A stretch of 64,000 nt of DNA from 3107 sp001483205 (GCA_964291375.2 OZ219809.1:434001-498000), one strand, 5' to 3'; shown: positions 27,608 to 36,956, counted from the stretch's first letter. The notes: a model not told the origin generated them from the letters alone. Numbers and translations are program-made.

Positions 27608-29068
27608 ATGCCTGAAATGCTCCCGAACCACCCGTTTGACGACGACAAGCTGAAAGAGGAATGCGGCGTCTTCGGCGTGATCGGCGTTGCGGACGCGGCG
27701 AATTTCGTCGCGCTCGGCCTTCATGCGCTGCAACACCGGGGGCAGGAGGCAGGCGGCATCGTCGCCTATCACCCCGACCACGGTTTCAACTCTGCCCGGC
27801 GGTTCGGCTATGTGCGCGACAACTTCACCAAGGCCGGGCTGATGGACACCCTGCCCGGCGCGCTGTCCATCGGGCATGTGCGCTATTCGACCGCCGGGTC
27901 CAAGGGCGCGGTCATCCGCGACGTGCAGCCCTTCTTTGGCGAGTTCGCCATGGGCGGGGCGGCGATTGCCCATAACGGCAATATCACCAATGCCGAGGCG
28001 CTGCGGCGCTATCTGATTGAGCGCGGCTCGATCTTTCAGTCCGCTTCGGACAGTGAGTGCATCATCCACCTGATGGCGCGCGGCACCGGGGCCACGATCC
28101 CGGAGCGGATGAAGGATGCGCTCTGCCGGGTGGATGGCGCGTTTTCGGTGGTCGCCATGACCCGCACCAAGCTGATCGGGGTGCGCGACCCGCTGGGTGT
28201 GCGCCCGCTGGTTCTGGGCCGGATCGGCGAGGGCTGGGCGCTGAGTTCCGAGACCTGCGCGCTCGATATAATCGGTGCCGCTTTCGTGCGCGAGATTGCC
28301 CCCGGCGAGATGGTGGTGATCACCGGCAGGGGTGTCGAGACCTTCCGCCCCTTTCAGCCAAAACCCCCGCGGTTCTGCATTTTCGAGCATGTCTATTTTT
28401 CCCGTCCCGATTCGATCATCGGCGGGCGTTCGGTTTATGAGACCCGCCGCCAGATCGGGGTGGAGCTGGCGCGCGAGGCGGCGGTTCAGGCTGATCTTGT
28501 CTGTCCGGTGCCGGACAGCGGCACCCCGGCGGCAATCGGCTATAGCCAGGAAAGCGGTATCCCCTATGCGATGGGGATCATCCGCAACCAGTATATGGGC
28601 CGCACCTTCATCGAGCCGACCGAGCAAATCCGCAACATGGGGGTGCGGCTCAAGCTCAACGTGAACCGGGCGCTGATCCGGGGCAAGCGGGTGGTGCTGG
28701 TGGATGACAGCGTTGTGCGCGGCACCACCAGCCGCAAGATCAAGGACATGATCCTTGATGCCGGTGCGCGCGAAGTGCATTTCCGCATCGCCTCGCCCCC
28801 CACCGCGTGGCCCTGTTTCTACGGGGTCGATACGCCGGACCGCGAGAGCCTGCTGGCGGCGCGGATGAGTGCCGAGGAAATGCGCGACCATCTGGGGGTG
28901 AACAGCCTGCGGTTCATCTCGCTTGACGGCCTGTATCGTGCGGTGGGGGAGGCGAACGGGCGCAATCCGTCCTGTCCGCAATACTGTGACGCCTGTTTTT
29001 CGGGCGATTATCCGGTTCTGCCGGCGGATATGATCAGGCGGGGCTTTGTGCCGGAGGCGGCGGAGTAG
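27608..29068 (+). CDS. purF: amidophosphoribosyltransferase
   Basis: PurF makes 5-phosphoribosylamine from PRPP and glutamine, the first step of purine synthesis. The 486-residue protein has a short propeptide before the catalytic Cys (EECGVFG), Ntn glutaminase motifs (HRGQEAGGI, GHVRYSTAG) and the PRPP-binding loop VVLVDDSVVRGTTSRKI. Cys residues near the C-terminus (CPQYCDACFSGDYP) could bind an Fe-S cluster, as in Bacillus-type enzymes. ATG 27608 is preferred over in-frame upstream starts because homologues begin close to the propeptide, although its ribosome site is weak. Confidence 0.95.
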   Translation: MPEMLPNHPFDDDKLKEECGVFGVIGVADAANFVALGLHALQHRGQEAGGIVAYHPDHGFNSARRFGYVRDNFTKAGLMDTLPGALSIGHVRYSTAGSKGAVIRDVQPFFGEFAMGGAAIAHNGNITNAEALRRYLIERGSIFQSASDSECIIHLMARGTGATIPERMKDALCRVDGAFSVVAMTRTKLIGVRDPLGVRPLVLGRIGEGWALSSETCALDIIGAAFVREIAPGEMVVITGRGVETFRPFQPKPPRFCIFEHVYFSRPDSIIGGRSVYETRRQIGVELAREAAVQADLVCPVPDSGTPAAIGYSQESGIPYAMGIIRNQYMGRTFIEPTEQIRNMGVRLKLNVNRALIRGKRVVLVDDSVVRGTTSRKIKDMILDAGAREVHFRIASPPTAWPCFYGVDTPDRESLLAARMSAEEMRDHLGVNSLRFISLDGLYRAVGEANGRNPSCPQYCDACFSGDYPVLPADMIRRGFVPEAAE

Positions 29069-29130
29069 CCCCGCCTTTGGCCCTGCTCCCCCCGCAACGG
29101 GCGCTTGAACTTCCGGGCCGAATCCGCTTG

Positions 29131-29341
29131 AAAGACCTCTGCATAATGGCGCATTGGCAACCAAACCGTCCGCCCGGCGGAACGCCGGGCAGCGCCTGCC
29201 TGCCCCCCGGCAGGCGCTTTTAACGCATCAACCTGTTGGGGCGTATGGACTTTATGGCAAGACCATCGCCAATTTGGAATGCCGGAGAAAGCGCCCGCCC
29301 GGGCATGCGGCTGCCCGACCGGGCCAATATACAGAGGTTTT
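29131..29341. repeat. interspersed TIR element, family 1, copy C
   Basis: A 211-bp full-size copy runs from AAAGACCTCTGCATAATGGC to GCCAATATACAGAGGTTTT. The interior shares the GCCCGGCG hairpin and CGCCTGCC blocks with copies B and D in the same orientation. It occupies the purF-DUF1636 gap and ends 36 nt before the DUF1636 start. No cobalamin riboswitch is seen in this gap. Confidence 0.88.
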
Positions 29342-29377
29342 CCTGATGACCCCGATTGCACCACCGAAAGGCCCGCC

Positions 29378-29746
29378 ATGACCACCTGGATCACCATCTG
29401 CGACACCTGCAAGCGCGAGGGCTGGGATGCGGCCTCTGGCGCGCCGACCGACGGCGAGGCGCTGGCCGAACTGATCGAGGCGCGCGCGGGCGGCACTGTG
29501 CGGACGCGGCGCGTGTCCTGTCTGATGGGCTGCACCCATAGCTGCAATGTCGCCATTCAGGGCGCGGGCAAGCTCAGCTATACGCTGGGGCGTTTCGCCC
29601 CCACCGACGACGCGGCAGAGGGCATTGTCGAATATGCAAGGCTCCACGCAATCAGCGAGACCGGGCAGGTTCCCTTCCGGCAGTGGCCGCAACCGGTAAA
29701 GGGGCATTTCATCACCCGCCATCCGCCATTGCCAAAGGCCGAATGA
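29378..29746 (+). CDS. DUF1636 family Cys-rich protein
   Basis: This 122-residue protein begins WITICDTCKREGW and later has CLMGCTHSCNVAI. The spacing (CxxC, then Cx3Cx3C) resembles thioredoxin-like 2Fe-2S ferredoxins or metal-binding proteins. DUF1636 genes commonly accompany cobalamin synthesis, and this one overlaps cobC by ATGA, so a role in cobalt handling or corrin-ring electron transfer is plausible but unproven. The start ATG 29378 is chosen at the conserved N-terminus. Confidence 0.82.
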   Translation: MTTWITICDTCKREGWDAASGAPTDGEALAELIEARAGGTVRTRRVSCLMGCTHSCNVAIQGAGKLSYTLGRFAPTDDAAEGIVEYARLHAISETGQVPFRQWPQPVKGHFITRHPPLPKAE

Positions 29747-30696
29747 CGCCCGCGCGCGATCACGGGGGCGCGCTGGATGCCGCCATTGCCCGTTACGGCG
29801 GGCGGCGGGCGGACTGGATTGATCTGTCAACCGGTATCAACCCCGTGCCCTATCCGCTGCCGCCCCTGTCTGCGAGCGCGTGGACGGCGCTGCCGGATCG
29901 GGGCGCGACCGAGGCCGTGGCAGATGCTGCCCGGCGCTTCTGGCATGTCCCGCAGGCCGCCGACATTCTGCCCGTGCCCGGTGCCTCTGCCGCGATTGCG
30001 CGCATTCCGGCGCTGATGCCCCCGGCGCGGGTCAGAATCGACGCCCCCACTTATAACGAACACGCCGCCGCCTTCGGGGCCGCCGGGTGGGAAACCGGCC
30101 CTGACCCGGCAGACCCGGCAGAGGCCCGCGTCATCGTTCACCCCGACAACCCGACGGGCGCAATCTGGGACGGCACGGACGAACCACCGGGGGGGCGGGC
30201 GCTGCTGGTGATCGACGAAAGTTTCTGCGACACGGTGCCGGAGAACACACATATCGCGCGCGCAGGTCAGCCGGGGATTCTGATCCTGAAGAGTTTTGGC
30301 AAATTCTGGGGGCTGGCCGGGCTGCGCCTTGGGTTTGTCATCGGCGACCCGGCGCTGATTGCGCGGCTGCGTGATGGTCTGGGGCCGTGGGCGGTCTCAG
30401 GCCCGGCGCTGGAGATCGGCGCGCAGGCCCTTGCCGATACAGGCTGGGCGGGCCGGACACGGGCACGATTGCAGCAGGACGCCGCCCGGCTTGATGGGCT
30501 GATGACCGGGCGCGGGGCGCGTCTGATCGGCGGCACGGGGCTGTTTCGCCTGTATGACGTAGGCGACGCCGCCGCCTGGCAGGACAGGCTGGCCCGAAAA
30601 CATATCCTGACCCGCGCCTTTCCCTACAGCCGGTCGTGGCTGCGCCTCGGACTGCCCGGCCCCGATGACTGGCAGAGAACAGAGGCGGCGCTGTGA
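29743..30696 (+). CDS. cobC: L-threonine-O-3-phosphate decarboxylase (cobalamin aminopropanol branch)
   Basis: This PLP-dependent fold-I enzyme of 317 residues makes aminopropanol phosphate for the cobalamin side chain. Seen are the N-terminal DWIDLSTGINPVPYP, the substrate loop HPDNPTGAIWD, and the PLP-lysine segment ILKSFGKFWGLAGLRLGF. ATG 29743 overlaps the DUF1636 stop, and its own stop overlaps the next gene start (GTGA), so the three are co-translated. The name cobC follows Rhodobacter/Pseudomonas usage; the same function is CobD in Salmonella. Confidence 0.9.
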   Translation: MTPARDHGGALDAAIARYGGRRADWIDLSTGINPVPYPLPPLSASAWTALPDRGATEAVADAARRFWHVPQAADILPVPGASAAIARIPALMPPARVRIDAPTYNEHAAAFGAAGWETGPDPADPAEARVIVHPDNPTGAIWDGTDEPPGGRALLVIDESFCDTVPENTHIARAGQPGILILKSFGKFWGLAGLRLGFVIGDPALIARLRDGLGPWAVSGPALEIGAQALADTGWAGRTRARLQQDAARLDGLMTGRGARLIGGTGLFRLYDVGDAAAWQDRLARKHILTRAFPYSRSWLRLGLPGPDDWQRTEAAL

Positions 30697-31601
30697 CCCT
30701 GGCCCTGGCCCTGCTGCTCGATGCCGCATTGGGAGAACCGCGCTGGTTGTGGTCGCGGGTTATCCATCCGGCGGTGGCGACGGGCCGCGCCATTGGTTGG
30801 GCGGACGCGCGTTTCAACACAGGTCCGGCGGTGGCCCGACGGCGGCGCGGCATTCTGCTCTGTCTGGCGTTATGCGCAAGCGCGGGGGCCACCGGGTGGC
30901 TGATCTCTGCCCTGCCTTTCGGCCCGCTCTGGGAGGCGCTCGCCGTTGCCATTCTGCTCTGCCAGCGCAGCCTTGCTGATCATGTGCGGGCCGTTGCCGG
31001 TGCCCTGCGCCTGTCTGTCGGGGACGGGCGCATGGCGGTGGCGATGATTGTCGGGCGCGATACCGCGGGGATGGACCGGCCCGCCGTCGCCCGTGCCGCT
31101 ATCGAGAGCGCGGCGGAAAACTTCTCTGATGGCGTTGTTGCGCCGGTGTTCTGGTATGGGGTTGCCGGGCTGCCGGGGATTCTGATCTTCAAGGCCGTCA
31201 ATACGGCGGATTCGATGATCGGTTACCGGACGCCGCGCCATGGGGCGTTTGGTTGGGCGGCGGCGCGGCTTGATGATGTTCTGAACTGGATACCCGCGCG
31301 GCTGACGGCGCTGTTGTTTGTGCTGACAGAGGGAACATGGCGCGCGGCGCGGGGGGTGCCGCGGGATGCCGGGCTGCAACGGTCGCCCAATGCGGGCTGG
31401 CCCGAGGCGGCGATGGCGGTTGCGCTGGGTGTCGCGCTGGCGGGGCCGCGCAGTTATGAGGGCGAGAGGCGCGATTTTCCCTTCGTCCACCCGGAGGGGC
31501 GGCGTGACGCAGGCCCTGACGATATAGAGGTCGCCATCCGGGTTCTGTGGCGGGCATGGGCGGTGGTGCTTGGCCTTGCCGTTCTGGGGGCAGTGGTTTG
31601 A
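30693..31601 (+). CDS. cbiB: adenosylcobinamide-phosphate synthase (CbiB/CobD)
   Basis: This 302-residue integral membrane protein attaches the aminopropanol arm to adenosylcobyric acid. It has several membrane segments and the family motifs RPAVARAAIESAAENFSDGV and NTADSMIGYRTPRHGAFGWA. The start is GTG 30693 overlapping the cobC stop, because the N-terminus LALALLLDAALGEPRWLWSR matches homologues. Together with DUF1636 and cobC it forms a small late-cobalamin operon; other cob genes are not in the window. A family 1 element tip starts directly after the TGA stop. Confidence 0.93.
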   Translation: MTLALALLLDAALGEPRWLWSRVIHPAVATGRAIGWADARFNTGPAVARRRRGILLCLALCASAGATGWLISALPFGPLWEALAVAILLCQRSLADHVRAVAGALRLSVGDGRMAVAMIVGRDTAGMDRPAVARAAIESAAENFSDGVVAPVFWYGVAGLPGILIFKAVNTADSMIGYRTPRHGAFGWAAARLDDVLNWIPARLTALLFVLTEGTWRAARGVPRDAGLQRSPNAGWPEAAMAVALGVALAGPRSYEGERRDFPFVHPEGRRDAGPDDIEVAIRVLWRAWAVVLGLAVLGAVV

Positions 31602-31772
31602 GAAGACCTTTGTATTTTGGCGCATCGGCGGGCGCGGGTTTTGCCTCTTTGCCGGAATGTAAGGGCTTACATTTTCGGTGAAAGCGCTTACATCCATGCA
31701 GCAGCGCCCTGACAGGATCGGGGGTGGAGTCTGTGATCAATTTTGCGACGCCACGCTATATGCAGGGGACTT
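31602..31772. repeat. family 2 repeat body flanked by family 1 tips (copy H)
   Basis: It starts GAAGACCTTTGTATTTTGGC and ends GCTATATGCAGGGGACTT, both close to family 1 tips. Its interior is the family 2 body: GCGGGTTTTGCCTCTTTGCC, paired palindromes at 31658-31671 (TGTAAGGGCTTACA) and 31679-31692 (TGAAAGCGCTTACA), then CAGCAGCGCCCTGACAGGAT. It links the two repeat families. It lies between convergent cbiB and gshA. Confidence 0.75.
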
Positions 31773-31801
31773 ATCAGCAAAAATCGGCCCCCCGCCGCGC
31801 C

Positions 31802-33172
31802 TCAATAACTGTATTCGCCGTAAATCCGGGTCAGATCGCCGCCCCATGCCCCGTGATAGTGTTCCAGCGCCTCATCCGCCGGTGTCCGGCCACTGTCGAG
31901 ACTTTCCCAAAGCGCATTCAGAAAATGGGTTTCATCGGGGATCAGGCCATCCGCCCCCGGACAGGCGCGCGCCTTCAGGCCGCTTTCGGCAATCGCCACC
32001 ACCTCGCGCGCCAGATCGTGCATCCTGATGCCCTCTGCCTCGGCCTGCAACCCGTGGACAGCCGCCGCCGCCCGCAGGGCCTCGCGCTGCCCGGCGTCCC
32101 AGCCCCTGACCAGATCCCAGGCCGCATCCAGCGCGCTCTGATCATAGCAAATCCCGACCCAGAATGCCGGCAGCGCGCACAGCCTGCGCCACGGGCCGCC
32201 ATCGGCCCCGCGCATCTCGATAAAAGTCTTGATCCGCGCCTCGGGGAAAATGGTTGTCAGATGATCGGCCCAGTCCGACAGGGTTGGCTTTTCCCCCGGC
32301 AGGGCGGGCAGTCTGCCGTTCAGAAAGTCGCGAAACGACATCCCCAGCGCATTGATATATTTCCCGTCGCGGTAGACGAAATACATCGGCACATCGAGCG
32401 CATATTCGACCCAGGCGTCGAACCCGAATCCGTCCCCGAACACGAAAGGCAACAGGCCGGTGCGGTCCGGGTCCACATCCCTCCACATCCGTGACCGCCA
32501 GGATTTGCACCCGTTCGGGCGGCCTTCAAAAAAGGGGGAATTGGCGAACAGGGCGGTGGCCACCGGTTGCAGCGCCAGCGCGACGCGCAGTTTCTGCACC
32601 ATGTCGGCCTCGGACCCGAAATCAAGGTTCACCTGCACGGTGCAGGAGCGATACATCATCTGCACGCCATGGGCACCGGCCCGGCTCATATAGTCGGTCA
32701 TCAGCCGGTAGCGGCCCTTGGGCATCACCGGCATCTGTTCATGGGTCCAGATCGGGGCGGCCCCAAGGCCGATGAAGCCCGCGCCGACCTTATCGGCGAT
32801 GGATTTCACCTCGGCCAGATGGGTGTTCACCTCATCACAGGTCTGATGGATTGTTTCCAGCGGCGCGCCGGACAGCTCCAGTTGCCCGCCCGGTTCCAGG
32901 CTGACATTTGCGCCGTCCTTCTCCAGCCCGATCAGGTTGCCGTCTTCGAGGAGTGGCGACCAGCCGTAACGGTCGCGCAGCCCCTCCAGCACCGCGACGA
33001 TGGAGCGCTCGCCCGCATAGGGCAGCGGTTTCAGCGTGTCCCGGCAATAGCCGAATTTTTCATGCTCGGTGCCGATGCGCCAGCGGCCGCGGGGCTTGCA
33101 GCCGGAGGCGAGGTATTCCGTCAGTTGCTCGCGGCGTTCGACGGGGCCGCCGCCGGACTGGGGAATGGACAT
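31802..33172 (-). CDS. gshA: glutamate--cysteine ligase (alphaproteobacterial/plant type)
   Basis: GshA makes gamma-glutamylcysteine, the first step to glutathione. The 456-residue protein has the GCS2-type active-site segments RWRIGTEHEKFGY, LEPGGQLELSGAP and MMYRSCTVQVNLDF, and IKTFIEMRGADGGPW near the C-terminus. ATG 33172 is preceded by GGAG at a proper distance; the open frame to 33274 lacks homology. It stands alone between repeats H and D. Confidence 0.95.
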   Translation of the reverse strand: MSIPQSGGGPVERREQLTEYLASGCKPRGRWRIGTEHEKFGYCRDTLKPLPYAGERSIVAVLEGLRDRYGWSPLLEDGNLIGLEKDGANVSLEPGGQLELSGAPLETIHQTCDEVNTHLAEVKSIADKVGAGFIGLGAAPIWTHEQMPVMPKGRYRLMTDYMSRAGAHGVQMMYRSCTVQVNLDFGSEADMVQKLRVALALQPVATALFANSPFFEGRPNGCKSWRSRMWRDVDPDRTGLLPFVFGDGFGFDAWVEYALDVPMYFVYRDGKYINALGMSFRDFLNGRLPALPGEKPTLSDWADHLTTIFPEARIKTFIEMRGADGGPWRRLCALPAFWVGICYDQSALDAAWDLVRGWDAGQREALRAAAAVHGLQAEAEGIRMHDLAREVVAIAESGLKARACPGADGLIPDETHFLNALWESLDSGRTPADEALEHYHGAWGGDLTRIYGEYSY

Positions 33173-33240
33173 GGTGTGCTCCGAACTCAGGTGGTGTTGT
33201 CGGGTCAACAGGTGGTTCGGTTTGGCGCAGAAGTCAATGC

Positions 33241-33450
33241 GAAGACTTCTGTATAAAGCTGTATCGCCCCCCAAATGTCCCGCCCGGTCGCAAGACCGGG
33301 CAGCGCCTGCCTGCCCCCCGGCAGGCGCTTTGAACGTCTCAATCTTTTGCAGTGTATGGGCTTTATGGAAAAATCATCGCCAATGTGGACTGTCGCGAAA
33401 AGCGCCCGCCCAGGCAGGCGGCTGCCCGGCTCGGCCAATATGCAGAAGTC
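33241..33450. repeat. interspersed TIR element, family 1, copy D, with flanking direct repeat
   Basis: A 210-bp copy has tips GAAGACTTCTGTATAAAGC and GGCCAATATGCAGAAGTC. The interior contains CCGGTCGCAAGACCGG and CGCCTGCC hairpins and is nearly the reverse complement of copy A. A perfect 15-bp direct repeat GCAGAAGTCAATGCG occurs at 33227-33241 and 33442-33456, combining an extra element tip with a possible target duplication. The flanking gap (33173-33531) otherwise holds nothing recognisable. Confidence 0.88.
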
Positions 33451-33531
33451 AATGCGGGTGGTGTGCCTTTCCGTGCGGGAGATATGCGTCATGCGTTCCG
33501 AAACAGCATCATGCCCCGCCGCAACCGCCCT

Positions 33532-33864
33532 TCAGACCGAAAAACTGGTCCCGCAGCCGCAGGAACTGGTGGCGTTCGGGTTATCGACCGTAAACCGCGC
33601 CCCGATCAGCTCTTCGCTGAAGTCAATCGTCGCGTCGGACAGGAACGGCAGGGAAATGCTGTCCACCACCACTTTCTGCCCCCGCCCTTCCAGCACCAGA
33701 TCATCCTCGGTCGGCTCATCCAGCCGGATGTCATATTGGAACCCGGAACACCCGCCGCCCTCGACCGCCACGCGCAGGGCCTTGCCGCCCCCCGCGTCAC
33801 GATTGATTTCGGCCAGCCGCGCAAAGGCCCGGTCGGTGACTTTTGGCGGCAGCGTGATCATCAT
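33532..33864 (-). CDS. erpA: A-type iron-sulfur carrier protein ErpA/IscA
   Basis: This 110-residue HesB/IscA-family protein delivers Fe-S clusters to target enzymes. The three conserved cysteines are visible: one in GGGCSGFQYD and two in SSCGCGTSFSV at the C-terminus. The start is the first of two adjacent ATGs (33864 or 33861), with AGGA upstream; the open frame beyond is antisense to dgt. It is divergent from dgt, a neighbourhood seen in many alphaproteobacteria. ErpA and IscA cannot be told apart with certainty by sequence alone. Confidence 0.9.
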   Translation of the reverse strand: MMITLPPKVTDRAFARLAEINRDAGGGKALRVAVEGGGCSGFQYDIRLDEPTEDDLVLEGRGQKVVVDSISLPFLSDATIDFSEELIGARFTVDNPNATSSCGCGTSFSV

Positions 33865-33918
33865 CCCGTCCTCATCCCAATCATCCCGTTGCCTTTCGCG
33901 CGTTTCAATCCGCAGGCA

Positions 33919-33937
33919 GCCGATATATATGATCGGC
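33919..33937. promoter_or_regulatory. palindrome in the erpA-dgt divergent region
   Basis: GCCGAT and ATCGGC form a perfect 6-bp inverted repeat around ATATATG, midway between two divergent starts. It is a candidate operator or shared promoter element. The sequence does not identify the regulator. Confidence 0.3.
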
Positions 33938-33963
33938 GGAACCATACGACAACGGGCTGTCGA

Positions 33964-35196
33964 ATGCAGCAGACATATGCCTCTGATCCGTGCCAAAGCC
34001 GCGGGCGGCTTTACAGCGAAGACGAAAGCGCCTTTCGCTCCTGCTTTCAGCGGGACCGGGACCGGATCATCCACGCCTCTGCCTTTCGGCGGCTGAAACA
34101 CAAGACACAGGTGTTCGTCGAGCATGAGGGCGATTATTTCCGCACCCGCCTGACCCATTCGATCGAGGTGGCGCAGGTTGCGCGCACCATCGCGGGGGCG
34201 CTCGGGCTGAACCCGGAACTGGCAGAGGCGGTTGCGCTTGCCCATGATCTGGGCCACCCGCCCTTTGGCCACACGGGAGAGGAAGCCCTGAATGCGCTGA
34301 TGGCCCCATACGGGGGGTTTGACCACAACGCGCAGGCCATTCGCGTTGTCACCGGGCTGGAGCGCCACTATGCGGAATGGGACGGGCTGAACCTGACCTG
34401 GGAAACCCTTGAGGGCATCGCCAAGCACAACGGCCCGGTGGCGGGCGCGCCGCCCTATGCGCTGGCCGATTACAACGCGCGGCATGATCTGGAGCTTGAC
34501 ACCCATGCCGGGGCCGAGGCGCAGGTGGCGGCATTGTCCGACGACATCGCCTATAACAACCATGATCTGCATGACGGGTTGCGGGCGGAATTGTTCTCGA
34601 CCGAAGAGCTGGCCGGGCTGCCGATCCTTGGCGGTTGTTTCGACGCGGTGGATGCGCGCTATCCCGGCCTCAGCCCCTATCGCCGCCAGCATGAGGCGCT
34701 GCGCCGGTTCTTTGGCCGTCTGGTCGAGGACGCCATTGCCGTGAGCCGGGCCGGGCTGGCGGTGCTGTCGCCCCGCTCTGTGGCCGACATTCGCCACGCC
34801 CCTGCGCCGGTGGTGCGTTTCTCTGACCCGGTGCGCGCGGACCTGCGGGTGATCCGGGGGTTTTTATTCGAGCGCATGTATCGCGCGCCAAGGGTGGTCG
34901 AGATGCGCCGACAGGTGACGGTGGTTGTCAATGACCTGTTCCCGCTGTTCATGGCCCGGCCTGCTCTGTTGCCGGGGCCGTGGCGCAGGGATATGGCCGG
35001 GGCCGCGGATCAGACGGCGCTTGCGCGGGTGGTGGCCGATTACATCGCCGGGATGACGGACCGTTTTGCGTTTCAGATGCACAAAAAACTGGTTTCGCCG
35101 GATAGTGGCGATGGCGCGGGCGCAAACGGGGCCACGCCGGACATTGACCCCGGCCCGCCCCATGATAAACCGCGCCCCGACAGGACGGCACCGTGA
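33964..35196 (+). CDS. dgt: deoxyguanosinetriphosphate triphosphohydrolase-like protein
   Basis: This HD-domain dNTP triphosphohydrolase of 410 residues regulates dNTP pools. HD-family metal motifs are intact: HSIEVAQVAR with THS, and AHDLGHPPFGHTGE with the HD pair. The N-terminus SRGRLYSEDESAFRSCFQRD and RDRIIHASAFRRLKHKTQVF match the alphaproteobacterial Dgt-like group. ATG 33964 is chosen at this conserved start, because the frame is open upstream without homology. The stop overlaps an alternative GTG for argS. Confidence 0.93.
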   Translation: MQQTYASDPCQSRGRLYSEDESAFRSCFQRDRDRIIHASAFRRLKHKTQVFVEHEGDYFRTRLTHSIEVAQVARTIAGALGLNPELAEAVALAHDLGHPPFGHTGEEALNALMAPYGGFDHNAQAIRVVTGLERHYAEWDGLNLTWETLEGIAKHNGPVAGAPPYALADYNARHDLELDTHAGAEAQVAALSDDIAYNNHDLHDGLRAELFSTEELAGLPILGGCFDAVDARYPGLSPYRRQHEALRRFFGRLVEDAIAVSRAGLAVLSPRSVADIRHAPAPVVRFSDPVRADLRVIRGFLFERMYRAPRVVEMRRQVTVVVNDLFPLFMARPALLPGPWRRDMAGAADQTALARVVADYIAGMTDRFAFQMHKKLVSPDSGDGAGANGATPDIDPGPPHDKPRPDRTAP

Positions 35197-35210
35197 CAAG
35201 GAACCCGGAC

Positions 35211-36956
35211 ATGAACCCCTTTGCCGACATCCAGGCTTGCGTCGTCGAAACCCTGACGGCGATGACCGCCGAGGGCTTGCTGCCCCGGGGGTTGGACCTT
35301 GCGGGCATAACCGTAGAGCCGCCCCGCGACCCGGCCCATGGCGACATGGCCACCAACGCCGCGATGGTGCTGGCCGGGGCTGCCGGGGCCGCCCCGCGCG
35401 ACATTGCCGGGCCACTGGCCGAACGGCTGACGGCTGACGCCCGCATCACGGCGGCGGATGTTGCCGGGCCGGGTTTTATCAACATGCGGCTTTCGCCTGA
35501 CCTCTGGCGGGGGGTGGTCCGTGCCGTGCTGACGGCAGGCGGGGATTTCGGGCGCGCATCGCCGGGGCGGGGCGTCCGGGTCAATGTCGAATATGTCTCG
35601 GCCAACCCGACCGGGCCGCTGCATGTCGGCCACACACGGGGGGCGGTGTTCGGGGATGCGCTGGCCAACCTTCTGGAGTTCGCCGGTTATGAGGTCACCC
35701 GCGAATACTATATCAACGACGGGGGGGCGCAGGTGGATACGCTCGCCCGGTCCGTCTATCTGAGGTATCTGGAGGCCCACGGCCAGGATGTTGCCTTCGG
35801 GGATGATGCCTATCCCGGTGACTATCTGATCGCGGTGGGTCAGGCGCTCAAGGCAAAGGTTGGCGATGCGTATCTGGGCCAGCCCGAAGAGGCATGGCTG
35901 GAGGATGTGCGCGCCTTTGCCACCGATGCGATGATGGACCTGATCCGGGACGACCTGAAGGCGCTTGGTGTCAGGATGGATGTGTTCTTTTCCGAAAAGT
36001 CGCTTTACGGCACCGGGCGGATCGAAGCGGCCCTGAACGCACTCGGGCAGAGGGGCCTGATCTATGAAGGCGTGCTAAAGCCGCCGAAAGGCCGTGCGCC
36101 CGAGGACTGGGAACCGCGCCGGCAAACCCTGTTCAAATCGACCGCCCATGGCGATGATGCGGACCGCCCGGTGCGCAAATCTGATGGCTCCTGGACCTAT
36201 TTCGCCCCCGACATCGCCTATCATTTTGACAAGGTTGAACGCGGGTTTGATGAGCTGATCGACGTTTTCGGCGCGGATCATGGCGGCTATGTCCGGCGGA
36301 TGAAGGCGGCGGTCTCGGCGCTGTCCGACGGCAAAACCCCGCTTGATGTCAAACTCACACAGCTTGTCAGGCTGTTCAGGGACGGCCGGCCGTTCAGGAT
36401 GTCGAAACGCGCCGGAACGTTTGTGACCCTGCGCGATGTGGTTGACCGGGTGGGGGCGGATGTCACCCGTTTCGCCATGCTGACCCGCCGGAACGACGCG
36501 CCGCTGGATTTCGATTTCGACAAGGCACTGGAACAGTCAAAGGACAATCCGGTCTTTTATGTCCAGTATGCCCATGCACGGGTCTGTTCGGTGCTGCGAA
36601 AGGCCGCCGGGGCCGGGATTGCCGTTGACGATGCAACGCTGGCCGGGGCTGATCTGGGCAGGCTCGACCATGATGCAGAGATTGCGCTGGCGCGGAAACT
36701 GGCCGAATGGCCGCGGCTGGTCGGGGTGGCGGCCCGCACCCATGAGCCGCACCGGGTGGCGTTCTACCTCTATGATCTGGCCTCGGAATACCATGCGCTT
36801 TACCATCTGGGCCGCTCGGAAGAGGGGCTTCGGGCCTTGCAGGAGGGCGATTCGGCCACGTCGCAGGCAAAAATGGCCCTGATTCGCGCCGTGGCCGTTG
36901 TTATTTCCGCTGGTCTTGGTATCCTGGGGGTGACGCCGGTCGAAGAAATGCGCTGA
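35211..36956 (+). CDS. argS: arginyl-tRNA synthetase
   Basis: This class I aminoacyl-tRNA synthetase of 581 residues charges tRNA-Arg. ANPTGPLHVGHTRGAVFGD carries the HIGH motif (HVGH). The KMSKS equivalent is FRMSKRAGTFVTLRD, as usual in ArgRS, and the C-terminal DALR anticodon domain is present (QYAHARVCSVLRKA onward). ATG 35211 is preferred over GTG 35193 because AAGGA precedes it at normal spacing. The gene runs with a SPOR protein, nagZ, scpA and scpB, a common alphaproteobacterial order. Confidence 0.96.
   Translation: MNPFADIQACVVETLTAMTAEGLLPRGLDLAGITVEPPRDPAHGDMATNAAMVLAGAAGAAPRDIAGPLAERLTADARITAADVAGPGFINMRLSPDLWRGVVRAVLTAGGDFGRASPGRGVRVNVEYVSANPTGPLHVGHTRGAVFGDALANLLEFAGYEVTREYYINDGGAQVDTLARSVYLRYLEAHGQDVAFGDDAYPGDYLIAVGQALKAKVGDAYLGQPEEAWLEDVRAFATDAMMDLIRDDLKALGVRMDVFFSEKSLYGTGRIEAALNALGQRGLIYEGVLKPPKGRAPEDWEPRRQTLFKSTAHGDDADRPVRKSDGSWTYFAPDIAYHFDKVERGFDELIDVFGADHGGYVRRMKAAVSALSDGKTPLDVKLTQLVRLFRDGRPFRMSKRAGTFVTLRDVVDRVGADVTRFAMLTRRNDAPLDFDFDKALEQSKDNPVFYVQYAHARVCSVLRKAAGAGIAVDDATLAGADLGRLDHDAEIALARKLAEWPRLVGVAARTHEPHRVAFYLYDLASEYHALYHLGRSEEGLRALQEGDSATSQAKMALIRAVAVVISAGLGILGVTPVEEMR

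Noticed and set aside
27599..29164. 521-residue minus-strand ORF across purF
   Set aside because: Antisense shadow of purF with biased composition; purF motifs are complete on the other strand.
29069..29377. Cobalamin riboswitch upstream of the cob genes
   Set aside because: The gap is filled by repeat copy C; no B12-box-like sequence was seen.
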